In this document: piece after piece, positions 1 through 7,815 of the stretch
How positions within the stretch are numbered: position 1 is the stretch's first letter
How the letters are laid out: every line of letters starts with the position of its first letter
Assembly (NCBI RefSeq): GCF_030816915.1
Contig: NZ_JAUSYN010000002.1
Span: 5,097,501 to 5,161,500 of the forward strand
Direction of reading: 5' to 3'
DNA length: 64,000 nt
From: Streptomyces sp. B3I8
GTDB lineage: Bacteria; Actinomycetota; Actinomycetes; Streptomycetales; Streptomycetaceae
The notes under the pieces: generated by a model
Databases searched by the model: none
Seen by the model: the letters and a program-made list of their open reading frames with translations, nothing else
What the model was told of the DNA's origin: nothing
Program-made: the position numbers and the translations under genes

Positions 1-122
1 TCGGGGGAGGGAACCGCGAGGGCGGTGCCGCCGTCTGCCGAGGAACAGCCCGTCGCCGCCAGCAGCAGCGCGGCGACGGGAGCGACGGGCAGGCCGAGGA
101 GTCGGTGGCGGGAGAAGTTCAC
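1..122 (-). CDS. Putative lipoprotein, N-terminal fragment
   Basis: Only the first 40 codons lie inside the window; the gene continues beyond the left edge. It begins with GTG and reads as a short basic stretch, a hydrophobic segment rich in Leu and Ala, and a lipobox ending LLLAATGC, so a signal-peptidase-II-processed lipoprotein is expected. It starts 20 nt after the stop of the Lrp-domain gene on the same strand, so the two are probably co-transcribed. In related Streptomyces a DUF3515 lipoprotein occupies this place; that assignment is inferred from neighbourhood, since no domain is visible here. Confidence 0.65.
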   Translation of the reverse strand, partial: MNFSRHRLLGLPVAPVAALLLAATGCSSADGGTALAVPSP

Positions 123-142
123 CGGCCAAGGGTAGACGGGGG

Positions 143-376
143 CTACAGGTGCACCACCGGGCAGGTCAGCGTGCGGGTGATGCCGTCCACTTGCTGGACT
201 CTGGCGACCACCATGCGACCGAGTTCGTCGACAGTGTCGGCCTGCGCGCGCACGATGACGTCGTAGGGACCGGTCACGTCCTCGGCCTGGATGATCCCAG
301 GGAGCTTGCCGATCGTCTCGGCGACGGTCGACGCCTTGCCGACCTCGGTCTGGATCAGGATGTATGCCTGTACCAC
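143..376 (-). CDS. Stand-alone Lrp/AsnC effector-binding (RAM) domain protein
   Basis: This 77-residue protein begins MVQAYILIQTEVGKA and ends in TRTLTCPVVHL. It corresponds to the C-terminal ligand-binding, oligomerising domain of Lrp/AsnC regulators without any helix-turn-helix. The motif GPYDVIVRAQADTVDELG is typical of the ferredoxin-like RAM fold. The GTG start was chosen because GGAGG lies 4-5 nt upstream; reading further upstream gives only Pro/Arg-rich shadow sequence. Such proteins may bind amino acids and modulate full-length Lrp proteins by mixed assembly, but the ligand cannot be read from sequence. It diverges from thiL across a gap of about 210 nt. Confidence 0.85.
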   Translation of the reverse strand: MVQAYILIQTEVGKASTVAETIGKLPGIIQAEDVTGPYDVIVRAQADTVDELGRMVVARVQQVDGITRTLTCPVVHL

Positions 377-585
377 GGAACCTCCAGGGCGGCCACGAGG
401 ATCATGTGGGGGGAAGGGACGCCACGGTATCGCGTCGCCCTCGGCCGCGGGGAGACCCGCGCACGCCGTGGTGCGGCGCGGGTGGGGGCCGGGGCGGGCG
501 CGGAGCGGGAAGCGACGGTCGTGAGCGAGGCCCGGTCCGGTGCCGGGCACGTGGCGCGGACAGGCACAGAAGGGGCGATACGACG

Positions 586-1551
586 ATGAAGGGCACCGTT
601 GGCGAGTTGGGGGAGTTCGGGCTCATCAGGGAGCTCACCTCCCGGCTCACCACCACCCCGGCAGTCCGGATCGGCCCCGGCGACGACGCCGCGGTGGTCT
701 CCGCGCCCGACCGCAGGGTGGTGGCGAGCACCGATGTGCTCCTGGAGGGACGGCACTTCCGGCGCGACTGGTCCACGGCGTACGACGTCGGCCGCAAGGC
801 CGCCGCGCAGAACCTCGCGGACATCGCCGCGATGGGGGCGGTGCCGACCGCGCTGCTGCTCGGCCTCGTCGTCCCGGCGGAACTGCCGGTCACCTGGCCG
901 ACGGAGCTGATGGACGGGCTGCGCGACGAGTGCCAGGTCGCCGGTGCGGCGGTGGTGGGCGGCGACGTGGTGCGGGGCGACACCATCACCGTGGCCATCA
1001 CGGCCCTGGGGGACCTGCGCAACCACGAGCCGGTGACCCGGGGCGGGGCGCAGCCCGGCGACGTGGTCGCCGTCACCGGGTGGCTGGGGTGGTCGGCGGC
1101 CGGGTACGCGGTGCTCTCGCGGGGCTTCCGCTCGCCGCGGGCCTTCGTCGAGGCGCACCGGCGGCCCGAACCCCCGTACCACGCCGGGCCGGCCGCGGCC
1201 GGACTGGGCGCGACCGCGATGTGCGACGTGAGCGACGGGCTCATCGCCGACCTCGGGCACATCGCCGAGGCGAGCAAGGTGCGCATCGACGTGCGGTCCG
1301 GGGCGCTGGACGTCCCCTCGCAGATGAACGACATCGGACAGGCGGTCGGGGTCGACCCGCTGCAGTGGGTGCTGACCGGCGGCGAGGACCACGCGATCGT
1401 CGCGACCTTCCCGCCCGACGTGAAACTGCCGGCGCGGTGGAAGGTGATCGGCGAGGTGCTGAACCCCTCGGCCCTGCCGCAGGTCACGGTGGACGGGGCG
1501 CCGTGGACCCGCAAGGGCGGCTGGGACCACTTCGGGGACATCGAGTCGTGA
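586..1551 (+). CDS. thiL: Thiamine-monophosphate kinase ThiL
   Basis: ThiL phosphorylates thiamine monophosphate to thiamine diphosphate, the last step of cofactor synthesis, using ATP in the cytoplasm. The 321-residue product shows the PurM/AIR-synthase-like fold: GPGDDAAVV near residues 30-37 (Mg-nucleotide binding), a [11 protein letters not shown] stretch, [19 protein letters not shown] and [13 protein letters not shown]. The ATG start follows an alternating purine stretch (gcgatacgacg) without a strong Shine-Dalgarno, but it matches the usual ThiL N-terminus ([14 protein letters not shown]). Its stop overlaps the thiD start (GTGA), so the two are translationally coupled. Confidence 0.95.
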   Translation: MKGTVGELGEFGLIRELTSRLTTTPAVRIGPGDDAAVVSAPDRRVVASTDVLLEGRHFRRDWSTAYDVGRKAAAQNLADIAAMGAVPTALLLGLVVPAELPVTWPTELMDGLRDECQVAGAAVVGGDVVRGDTITVAITALGDLRNHEPVTRGGAQPGDVVAVTGWLGWSAAGYAVLSRGFRSPRAFVEAHRRPEPPYHAGPAAAGLGATAMCDVSDGLIADLGHIAEASKVRIDVRSGALDVPSQMNDIGQAVGVDPLQWVLTGGEDHAIVATFPPDVKLPARWKVIGEVLNPSALPQVTVDGAPWTRKGGWDHFGDIES

Positions 1552-2345
1552 GCGCCGCCGCCCCGCCCACGGTGCTGACCGTGGCCGGCTCCGACTCCGG
1601 CGGGGGTGCGGGGATCCAGGCCGACCTGAAGACGATGCTGGCGCTGGGTGTGCACGGGATGAGCGTGCTCACCGCGGTGACCGCGCAGAACTCCGTGGGC
1701 GTGCAGGGCGCGTGGCCGCTGCCGGTGGAGGCGGTGCGGGCGCAGTACCGCAGCGTCGTCGACGACATCGGGGTGCGGGCGGTCAAGACGGGGATGCTCG
1801 CGTCGGCCGAACTGGTGCGGACGGTGGCGGAACTGCTGGCCGGGACGGACGCCCCGGTCGTCGTCGACCCGGTGGGGGTCTCCAAACACGGGGATCCGCT
1901 GCTCGCCGAGTCCGCGCTCGACTCCGTGCGGACGCGGCTGCTGCCGGTGGCGACGGTGGCGACGCCGAACCTGGACGAGGTGGCGCAGCTCACGGGGGTG
2001 CGGGTGGATTCGGAGGAGCGACTGCGGCCGGCGGCCGAGGCGGTGCTGGCGTTCGGGCCGCGGTGGGTGCTGGTCAAGGGCGGGCACCTGGCCGGGGACG
2101 CGGTGGATCTGCTGACGGACGGGGTGGAGGAGCACTGGTTGCGGGCGCCGCGCCACGACAACCGGCACACCCATGGCACGGGCTGCACGCTGGCCTCCGC
2201 GCTGGCGGCCCGCCTGGCGCTCGGCGACTCCGTCCCCGAGGCGGCGAGGGCGGCGAAGGCGTACGTGACGGGGGCGATCGCGGCGGGATTCCCGCTGGGC
2301 TCGGGGATCGGCCCGGTGGACCACGGCTGGCGGCTACGGGGCTGA
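1548..2345 (+). CDS. thiD: Hydroxymethylpyrimidine/phosphomethylpyrimidine kinase ThiD
   Basis: ThiD performs two phosphorylations of 4-amino-5-hydroxymethyl-2-methylpyrimidine to make HMP-PP for thiamine phosphate assembly. The 265-residue ribokinase-fold protein has the substrate loop [17 protein letters not shown] near residues 14-30, [18 protein letters not shown] and the ATP/anion-hole motif HTHGTGCTL late in the chain. The GTG start lies inside the thiL stop, giving a 4-nt overlap. With thiL it places the two kinases of the pathway in one transcript. No TPP riboswitch is visible upstream of thiL, unlike the thiamine transporter operon at the right end of the window. Confidence 0.95.
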   Translation: MSAAAPPTVLTVAGSDSGGGAGIQADLKTMLALGVHGMSVLTAVTAQNSVGVQGAWPLPVEAVRAQYRSVVDDIGVRAVKTGMLASAELVRTVAELLAGTDAPVVVDPVGVSKHGDPLLAESALDSVRTRLLPVATVATPNLDEVAQLTGVRVDSEERLRPAAEAVLAFGPRWVLVKGGHLAGDAVDLLTDGVEEHWLRAPRHDNRHTHGTGCTLASALAARLALGDSVPEAARAAKAYVTGAIAAGFPLGSGIGPVDHGWRLRG

Positions 2346-2658
2346 GCGCGCGCCTACGTGTGTGTGGTGGGGTCGGGGCCGTGGGGGTGCGTCGAGTCCG
2401 TCGCCGCCGGGCGTACTGCCGTATCCCGGGAGTGGTGGGTGTCTGCTGGGCAGAGCTGCGCGACGGACTGCGACGCACCCCCACGGCCCGCTCCCGTCGT
2501 ACGGCGACTGCCGCTGAGTGCCCCGACAGGGGAGCGGTTATTCAGGGGCGCGGGGGCGAGGAGAAAAGGGCGCGTCTTCTGGGCGCAACGCAAAAAACCG
2601 GTCCACCCGTGGGTGGACCGGCTCCGCACCGAACCGGCGTGGCCGCGCGCTTGGAACG
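2346..2658. other. Convergent intergenic region between thiD and rpmB
   Basis: This 313-nt gap separates two convergent genes. It holds a large interrupted inverted repeat (2376-2403 with 2461-2489) and, closer to rpmB, a textbook terminator for the minus strand. The outer repeat arm GGGCCGTGGGGGTGCGTCG is mirrored by its exact complement, with an additional TCCGTCG/CGACGGA block inside. I see no convincing coding frame. Confidence 0.6.
2592..2621 (-). terminator. Rho-independent terminator of rpmB
   Basis: On the minus strand an 11-bp perfect stem (CCGGTCCACCC pairing GGGTGGACCGG, 2-nt spacer) is followed directly by TTTTTT. It lies 38 nt after the rpmB stop. A run of six T is unusual for this GC content and makes the call strong. 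Confidence 0.88.
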
Positions 2659-2844
2659 TCAGCGCGAGACCTTGCCGGCCTTGATGCACGAGGTGCAAGC
2701 GTTCACGCGCTTCGGCGTCCCACCGACCACGGTACGCACGCGCTGGATGTTCGGGTTCCAGCGACGGGGTGTACGGCGGTGCGAGTGGGAAATGTTGTTG
2801 CCGAAGCCCGGCCCCTTGCCGCAGACGTCGCAGTTGGCAGCCAC
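2659..2844 (-). CDS. rpmB: 50S ribosomal protein L28 (zinc-ribbon form)
   Basis: The 61-residue protein begins [20 protein letters not shown] and ends [12 protein letters not shown], matching bacterial L28 of the large ribosomal subunit. Two CxxC pairs (CDVC and CTSC) mark the zinc-binding C+ form. GGAGT lies 5 nt before the GTG start. It is a single-gene unit: it diverges from the DhaL-type kinase gene and ends in a strong terminator. Streptomyces often keep a second, zinc-free L28 elsewhere under Zur control, which cannot be judged from this window. Confidence 0.95.
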   Translation of the reverse strand: MAANCDVCGKGPGFGNNISHSHRRTPRRWNPNIQRVRTVVGGTPKRVNACTSCIKAGKVSR

Positions 2845-2961
2845 CGGTCACTCCAAAGACTTCAGATGCACGTACATTGGGAAATCCCGGCACGCCGGGA
2901 ATCTGTGAGGATCCGGGTGGCTCTGCCAGGGAAGGCCCGACCTGGATCGGGCAACCGGAGC

Positions 2962-2991
2962 AGCATACAACGGCTGCTTCCGTACAACGAA
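2962..2991 (-). promoter_or_regulatory. Candidate promoter for rpmB
   Basis: On the minus strand TTCGTT and TATGCT are separated by 18 nt, about 120 nt upstream of the rpmB start. The -10 fits the TAnnnT pattern of vegetative Streptomyces promoters; the -35 is a weak match. The surrounding stretch is locally AT-rich for this genome. Confidence 0.4.
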
Positions 2992-3079
2992 ACTACCATG
3001 TCCGTCACCGGCCCCCGACCGGCACCTGACGCGGTCTACCCTGCCAGGCAGGGAAGCGACAGGGCCCAGGGAGGCGCAG

Positions 3080-4675
3080 GTGCCGCAGGTGCCGCAGACG
3101 TTCGATGCTCTCGCGGTGCGCACATGGTGCGGTCTCGCGCTCGAGGCGCTCGGGAGGGCGCGCGAGGAGATCGACGCGATCAACGTCTACCCGGTGGCCG
3201 ACGGGGACACCGGAACCAACCTCTACCTGACCATGGAGTCGGCGGCGACGGCCGTCGAGGCGGTGTTCGCCGGATACGGCGAGGCCGGCGGGCGGCCCGG
3301 GCTCGCCGACGCGGCCGGCGCCATGGCGCACGGGGCGCTGCTGGGCGCACGCGGCAACTCCGGGACGATCCTCGCCCAGCTCCTGCGCGGCATGGCACAG
3401 CGGCTGGACGGCGCCCGGGTGGGCGGGCCGGAGCTGCGGCTGGCGCTGCGGCGGGCCGCCGACCTGGCGCGGGAGGCCGTCGCGCACCCCGTGGAGGGCA
3501 CGGTGCTGTCGGTCGCTTCCGCGGCCGCCGACGCGGTGGAGGCGGTGGAGGGCGACTGCGCGGCCGTCGCCCTGGCGGCGTACGAGGGGGCGCGGGCCGC
3601 CCTGGCGGCGACACCGGGGCAGCTCGAAGTGCTGCGGCGGGCGGGTGTCGTGGACGCCGGCGGGCGCGGACTGGTGGCGGTGCTCGGAGCCCTGGTGGAG
3701 ACGCTGACGGGGCAGTCGCCGGCCCGGGTCGGGGCGGAGACGCACCCCGTGTTCGAGGGCGGGTGCGCGGAGCCGGGGCCCGCGTTCGAGGTGATCTACC
3801 TGCTGGAGGCCGGGGACGCGGCCGTCGCCCGGCTGCGGGAGCGGCTGGACGGGCTCGGCGACTCGCTGGTCGTGGTCGGCGGGGACGGCCTGTGGAACGT
3901 CCACGTGCATGTCGACGACGCCGGGGCCGCCGTCGAGGCCGGGGTCGAGGCCGGGCGGCCGTACCGCATCCGGATCACCCACTTCGGGACCGGCCGGCCC
4001 GCCCGGGAGCGGGCCCCGCGGGCCGTCGTCGCCGTGGTGCCGGGGGAGGGTCTGGCCACGCTGTGCGAAGGGGCGGGGGCCACGACGGTCCTGGCGCGGG
4101 CCGGGGAGCCGCCCGCCAGCGGGGAACTCGTGGACGCGGTGCGGCGGGCGCACGCCCACGAGGTGGTGCTGCTGCCCAACGACGCGGAACTGCGCCACAC
4201 GGCCGCCGCTGCCGCCGAACAGGCGCGCACGGAGGGCGTACGGGTCGCGGTCATCCCGACACGGTCCGCGGTGCAGGGCATCGCGGCACTCGCCGTGCAC
4301 CAGCCGGAGCGGCGGTTCGACGAGGACGTGGTCGCGATGACCTCGGCGGCAGGGGCCACGCGCTACGCCGAGGTGGCCGTCGCCGAGCGGCAGTCCTGGA
4401 CCATGGCGGGGATCTGCCAGGCCGGTGACGTGCTCGGACTGATCGAGGGGGACGTGGCGGTGATCGGGGCGGACGTCGCCGGGACCGCCGAGGGCGTGCT
4501 CGCGCGAATGCTGTCGGCGGGGGGTGAGCTGGTCACCCTGGTGGTGGGCGCGGGGGTGCCCGAGGGGCTCGTGGCCCGCCTGGAGACGTATGTGAGGGAG
4601 TCCTACCTGGCGGTGGACACCGTCGTGCACGACGGGGGTGGGCAGGGCTCCCTGCTGCTGATCGGCGTCGAGTAG
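3080..4675 (+). CDS. DhaL/DAK2-domain kinase, FakA-like
   Basis: The 531-residue protein has an N-terminal DhaL (DAK2) domain over about residues 10-205, with INVYPVADGDTGTNLY (Asp residues that bind Mg-ADP), GARGNSGTILAQLL and EGTVLSV. A long C-terminal half resembles the FakA/YloV C-terminal domain. In Firmicutes FakA phosphorylates fatty acids presented by FakB (DegV family); whether this is the substrate here is not established. The GTG start has GGGAGG about 6 nt upstream. A small perfect palindrome (CCCTGCC A GGCAGGG) sits just upstream and could be an operator. The gene converges on recG with only 6 nt between stops and no obvious terminator. Confidence 0.85.
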   Translation: MPQVPQTFDALAVRTWCGLALEALGRAREEIDAINVYPVADGDTGTNLYLTMESAATAVEAVFAGYGEAGGRPGLADAAGAMAHGALLGARGNSGTILAQLLRGMAQRLDGARVGGPELRLALRRAADLAREAVAHPVEGTVLSVASAAADAVEAVEGDCAAVALAAYEGARAALAATPGQLEVLRRAGVVDAGGRGLVAVLGALVETLTGQSPARVGAETHPVFEGGCAEPGPAFEVIYLLEAGDAAVARLRERLDGLGDSLVVVGGDGLWNVHVHVDDAGAAVEAGVEAGRPYRIRITHFGTGRPARERAPRAVVAVVPGEGLATLCEGAGATTVLARAGEPPASGELVDAVRRAHAHEVVLLPNDAELRHTAAAAAEQARTEGVRVAVIPTRSAVQGIAALAVHQPERRFDEDVVAMTSAAGATRYAEVAVAERQSWTMAGICQAGDVLGLIEGDVAVIGADVAGTAEGVLARMLSAGGELVTLVVGAGVPEGLVARLETYVRESYLAVDTVVHDGGGQGSLLLIGVE

Positions 4676-4681
4676 CCGGGC

Positions 4682-7612
4682 TCAGCCCTTGTCCAGGTAG
4701 CGCTCCCTGTCCTCGTCGAGGAGCGCGTCCAGCGCCGTGCGCAGGGCCGGGGTGCCCTCCAGCGCCGGGTCCGCCGCCACCAGTTCCGTCGCCTCCGCTC
4801 TCGCCTCGGCGATGATCTCCTCGTCGTCGATGACGGCGAGCACCCGCAGGCTGGAGCGGGCCCCGGACTGCGCCTGGCCCAGCACGTCGCCCTCGCGGCG
4901 CTGTTCGAGGTCGATGCGGGAGAGCTCGAAGCCGTCCAGGGTGGCGGCGACCGCGTCGAGCCGCTGCCGGGCCGGGCTCGCCTCCGGCATCTCCGTGACC
5001 AGCAGACACAGTCCGGGTGCCGAGCCGCGGCCCACCCGGCCGCGCAACTGGTGGAGCTGGGAGACGCCGAACCGGTCGGCGTCCATGACCACCATCGCGG
5101 TGGCGTTGGGGACGTTGACGCCGACCTCGATGACGGTGGTGGCGACCAGCACGTCCGTCTCCCCGGCGGCGAAGCGCCGCATCACGGCGTCCTTGTCGTC
5201 GGGCTGCATACGGCCGTGCAGCACCTCGACCCGGAGCCCGTGCAGCGGCCCCTCGGCGAGCTGGTCCGCGATGTCCAGGACGGCGAGCGGGGGGCGCTTG
5301 TCGGCGTCCGCGGCCGCCTTCTTCGTCCCCTCCTCCTCGTCGCCGATCCGGGGACAGACCACGTACGCCTGGTGGCCGTTGCCCACCTCCTCGCGCACCC
5401 GCTCCCAGGCGCGGGCCAGGAAGTGGGGCTTGTCGGCGGCCGGGACGACATGGCTGGCGATCGGTGAGCGGCCGGCCGGGAGCTGGTCCAGGACGGACGT
5501 CTCCAGATCGCCGAACACGGTCATGGCGACCGTGCGGGGGATCGGTGTGGCCGTCATCACCAGCAGGTGCGGCGGCTGTTCGCCCTTGCCGCGCAGGGCG
5601 TCCCGCTGCTCCACCCCGAACCGGTGCTGTTCGTCGACGACGACCAGGCCCAGGTCGTGGAAGCGCACCGCGTCCTCGATCAGCGCGTGCGTGCCGATGA
5701 CGATGCCGGCCTCTCCCATGACGAGGTCCAGCAGGGCCTGCCGACGGGCCGCCGCGCCCATCGAACCGGTGAGCAGGACCACCTTGGTGGCGTGCTCGGC
5801 GCCGCCCAGCATGCCGCCCTGGGCGAGGTCCCCCATCATCTCCGTGATCGACCGGTGGTGCTGCTGGGCCAGGACCTCGGTGGGCGCCAGCAGGGCGGCC
5901 TGCCCGCCGGAGTCGACGACGGCGAGCATCGCGCGCAACGCGACCATGGTGTTGTGGGTGACGGTGAAGTGGTCGGTCACATAGGCGTGGTCGGGATGGG
6001 CGACGCTGATGCACTGGACGGGCGCGCGGCCCGCGTACTCGACGGCACGGATCGCGCGGTGGAACGCCCCGGTGTCGACGCCGGCGCCGGGATCGAACTC
6101 GCGCGGCAGGGTGAGGGACACGCCCTCGTCACCCACGCGTGCCAGGCCGCCCAGGGAGCGCGCCAGCCAGGCCACGTCCTCGGCGAGCCGCCGGGAAGGG
6201 GTGCGCAGCCCGGTGCCGTCGCCCGCGTCCAGCAGGCCCCTCAGGAGGGCCAGGCGGTTCTTGACCGTGGTGTTCCTGTACCTGTCCGGGAGGTGCGCCG
6301 GGGCCTCGGGGCCGGTCAGGGAGGCGCCCAGTGCGTACGGGTCCTCGGGCAGGGAGATGTCGGGGCCCAGGTCGGCCGGGGTGATCGGGGGGATGTGCCA
6401 CTTCGGGGTGCCGTCCGGGGCGGTGGTGTCCAGACGGATGTCCCGGGCCGTGCGCACCCTGGGGGGCGCGGCGGGTCCTTCACCGACGATCCACAGGTGT
6501 TCGTCGTCGCACTCGACGGTGGAGCCGTCGCTGAGCACCAGCCGCCACACGTCCCGTTCGCCCTGGGGGAAGACGCCGGCGACCGGGGCCACCTCGCCGC
6601 TGGGCACTACGACCTCGTCGCCGACGCGGATCTCGCCCATGGGCCGGAAGCCCGTGGGCGTGAGCACGAGCGCGTCCAGCGGCTGCGCCTTGCCGGAGCC
6701 GACCTCGCCCTGGAGCAGCCGGTGCATGGGGTGGTCGGTGGCGAGGTCGTCGAAGATCTCCCGGGAGACCGACAGCTGGCCCTCGGTGAGGGTGAAGGGG
6801 AGCCGGTCGTCGAACGCCGTGAGCAGGCCGTCCGGCCTGGGCCTGCGCGGCTGGGCGCGCAGGTGGGCGTCGTCGTACCGGCGGCGGGCCAGGGCGACCT
6901 GGAGGACGAAGGCCTCGTCCCACTTCAGCCGGGCGCGGGCCTCCTCCACGTCGGCCCGGGTGCGCGGGCGGTGGATCTTGACCAGGGCCTCCGGCAGGGT
7001 GGCCAGGCCACGGCCCGCGCGCAGTGACTCCGGCAGCGGGTCCAGGGCCTCCTGGGCGCTGGGCAGCACCGTCTGCACCGCCTTGGCGAGCTTCCAGGAC
7101 TCCATCTTCGCCGTGGCCGGGTACAGCGGGATGAGCGCGCCCGCCCAGCTGTCCACGGCCTCCTCCGCGCCCTCGCCCCGCAGCAACTCATAGGCGGGAT
7201 GGGCGAGTTGGAGACGGCGGTTGAAGACGGACACCTTGCCGGAGAACATCGCGCGGGTGCCCGGCAGCAGGTCCTTGTGCGGCTTGTGCACGCCGTTGCC
7301 GAAGAAGACCAGCTGCAGCCGGCCACTGCCGTCCGTGATCGTGACCTCCAGGCGCTGCCCCTTGCCGCGCGGCGCCCGGGAGGAGGCGAAGGTGTGCAGC
7401 CGGGCGTCGGCCACCTGCGCCACCACCGTGACGTGCTCGTCCATCGGCAGGTCGGCCAGGTGCGTGAGCTGCCCGCGCTCCTCGTATCTGCGCGGGTAGT
7501 GGTGCAGCAGATCGCCGACGGTGTGCAGGCCGAGGTGCTCGGCCATCACCTTCGCGGTGGCGGGGCCGAGCACCTTCTTCAGGGGGTCGTCCAGTGCGGG
7601 CACGAGATCCAT
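4682..7612 (-). CDS. recG: ATP-dependent DNA helicase RecG containing an in-frame intein
   Basis: RecG remodels stalled replication forks and Holliday junctions. The 976-residue precursor contains an N-terminal OB-type wedge domain (about residues 50-140) and a superfamily 2 helicase core. The Walker A reads GEVGSGK at residues 302-308, but its Thr appears only at residue 555, because a 246-residue intein splits GSGK from T. After the intein come LLAPTEVLAQQH, VVVDEQHRFGVEQR (DEQH box), MTATPIPRT and QLRGRVGRGS. Removing the intein leaves about 730 residues, the usual RecG size. The start MDLVPALDDPL fits RecG N-termini but lacks a clear Shine-Dalgarno. Without splicing the P-loop is broken, so activity should depend on splicing. 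Confidence 0.95.
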   Translation of the reverse strand: MDLVPALDDPLKKVLGPATAKVMAEHLGLHTVGDLLHHYPRRYEERGQLTHLADLPMDEHVTVVAQVADARLHTFASSRAPRGKGQRLEVTITDGSGRLQLVFFGNGVHKPHKDLLPGTRAMFSGKVSVFNRRLQLAHPAYELLRGEGAEEAVDSWAGALIPLYPATAKMESWKLAKAVQTVLPSAQEALDPLPESLRAGRGLATLPEALVKIHRPRTRADVEEARARLKWDEAFVLQVALARRRYDDAHLRAQPRRPRPDGLLTAFDDRLPFTLTEGQLSVSREIFDDLATDHPMHRLLQGEVGSGKAQPLDALVLTPTGFRPMGEIRVGDEVVVPSGEVAPVAGVFPQGERDVWRLVLSDGSTVECDDEHLWIVGEGPAAPPRVRTARDIRLDTTAPDGTPKWHIPPITPADLGPDISLPEDPYALGASLTGPEAPAHLPDRYRNTTVKNRLALLRGLLDAGDGTGLRTPSRRLAEDVAWLARSLGGLARVGDEGVSLTLPREFDPGAGVDTGAFHRAIRAVEYAGRAPVQCISVAHPDHAYVTDHFTVTHNTMVALRAMLAVVDSGGQAALLAPTEVLAQQHHRSITEMMGDLAQGGMLGGAEHATKVVLLTGSMGAAARRQALLDLVMGEAGIVIGTHALIEDAVRFHDLGLVVVDEQHRFGVEQRDALRGKGEQPPHLLVMTATPIPRTVAMTVFGDLETSVLDQLPAGRSPIASHVVPAADKPHFLARAWERVREEVGNGHQAYVVCPRIGDEEEGTKKAAADADKRPPLAVLDIADQLAEGPLHGLRVEVLHGRMQPDDKDAVMRRFAAGETDVLVATTVIEVGVNVPNATAMVVMDADRFGVSQLHQLRGRVGRGSAPGLCLLVTEMPEASPARQRLDAVAATLDGFELSRIDLEQRREGDVLGQAQSGARSSLRVLAVIDDEEIIAEARAEATELVAADPALEGTPALRTALDALLDEDRERYLDKG
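5951..6688 (-). mobile_element. Class 3-type intein inserted in the RecG Walker A motif
   Basis: This 246-codon in-frame insertion lies between Lys308 and Thr555 of RecG. Its first residue is Ala, not Cys or Ser. It has block A (GFRPMGEIRVGDEVV), block B ending DDEHLWIV, block F starting CISVAHPDHAYVTDHF and the terminus TVTHN followed by Thr. Trp66, Cys226 and Thr244 (intein numbering) form the Trp-Cys-Thr signature of class 3 inteins, in which the block F Cys replaces the missing first nucleophile. Penultimate His245 and terminal Asn246 are present for Asn cyclisation, and Thr is the +1 residue. Between blocks lies a shrunken endonuclease region. Base composition matches the host gene, suggesting long residence or an actinobacterial source. 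Confidence 0.93.
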
Positions 7613-7682
7613 TGCACACCACGGCACTGACAACGGCGTACCCGGCATGCGGCGCGCTGCCCCGAACATTGCCGGAAACCGC

Positions 7683-7712
7683 TGGTCAGGCCGGTCCCCC
7701 GGGGAATAGCAT
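7683..7712 (+). promoter_or_regulatory. Candidate promoter for the HSP90-family gene
   Basis: TGGTCA (4 of 6 to TTGACA) and TAGCAT (4 of 6 to TATAAT) are 18 nt apart, about 100 nt before the ATG, in the recG/HSP90 divergent region. No heat-shock operator of the CIRCE or HAIR type was recognised near it. Confidence 0.42.
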
Positions 7713-7815
7713 GACGCGCTCCGGCTGCCCGACCCGCGGTCACCGCCTCACCGGGACCGCCCTACCCCGCGCCGTCGCCGCCTCCCCACACCTCGGCACC
7801 CTCGGCGCTGCGACG

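Noticed and set aside
5951..6688. Interpretation of the RecG insertion as a species-specific helicase domain or a frameshift artefact.
   Set aside because: The insertion splits the invariant GSGKT, keeps frame on both sides and carries all the splicing blocks in order, so an intein is far more likely.
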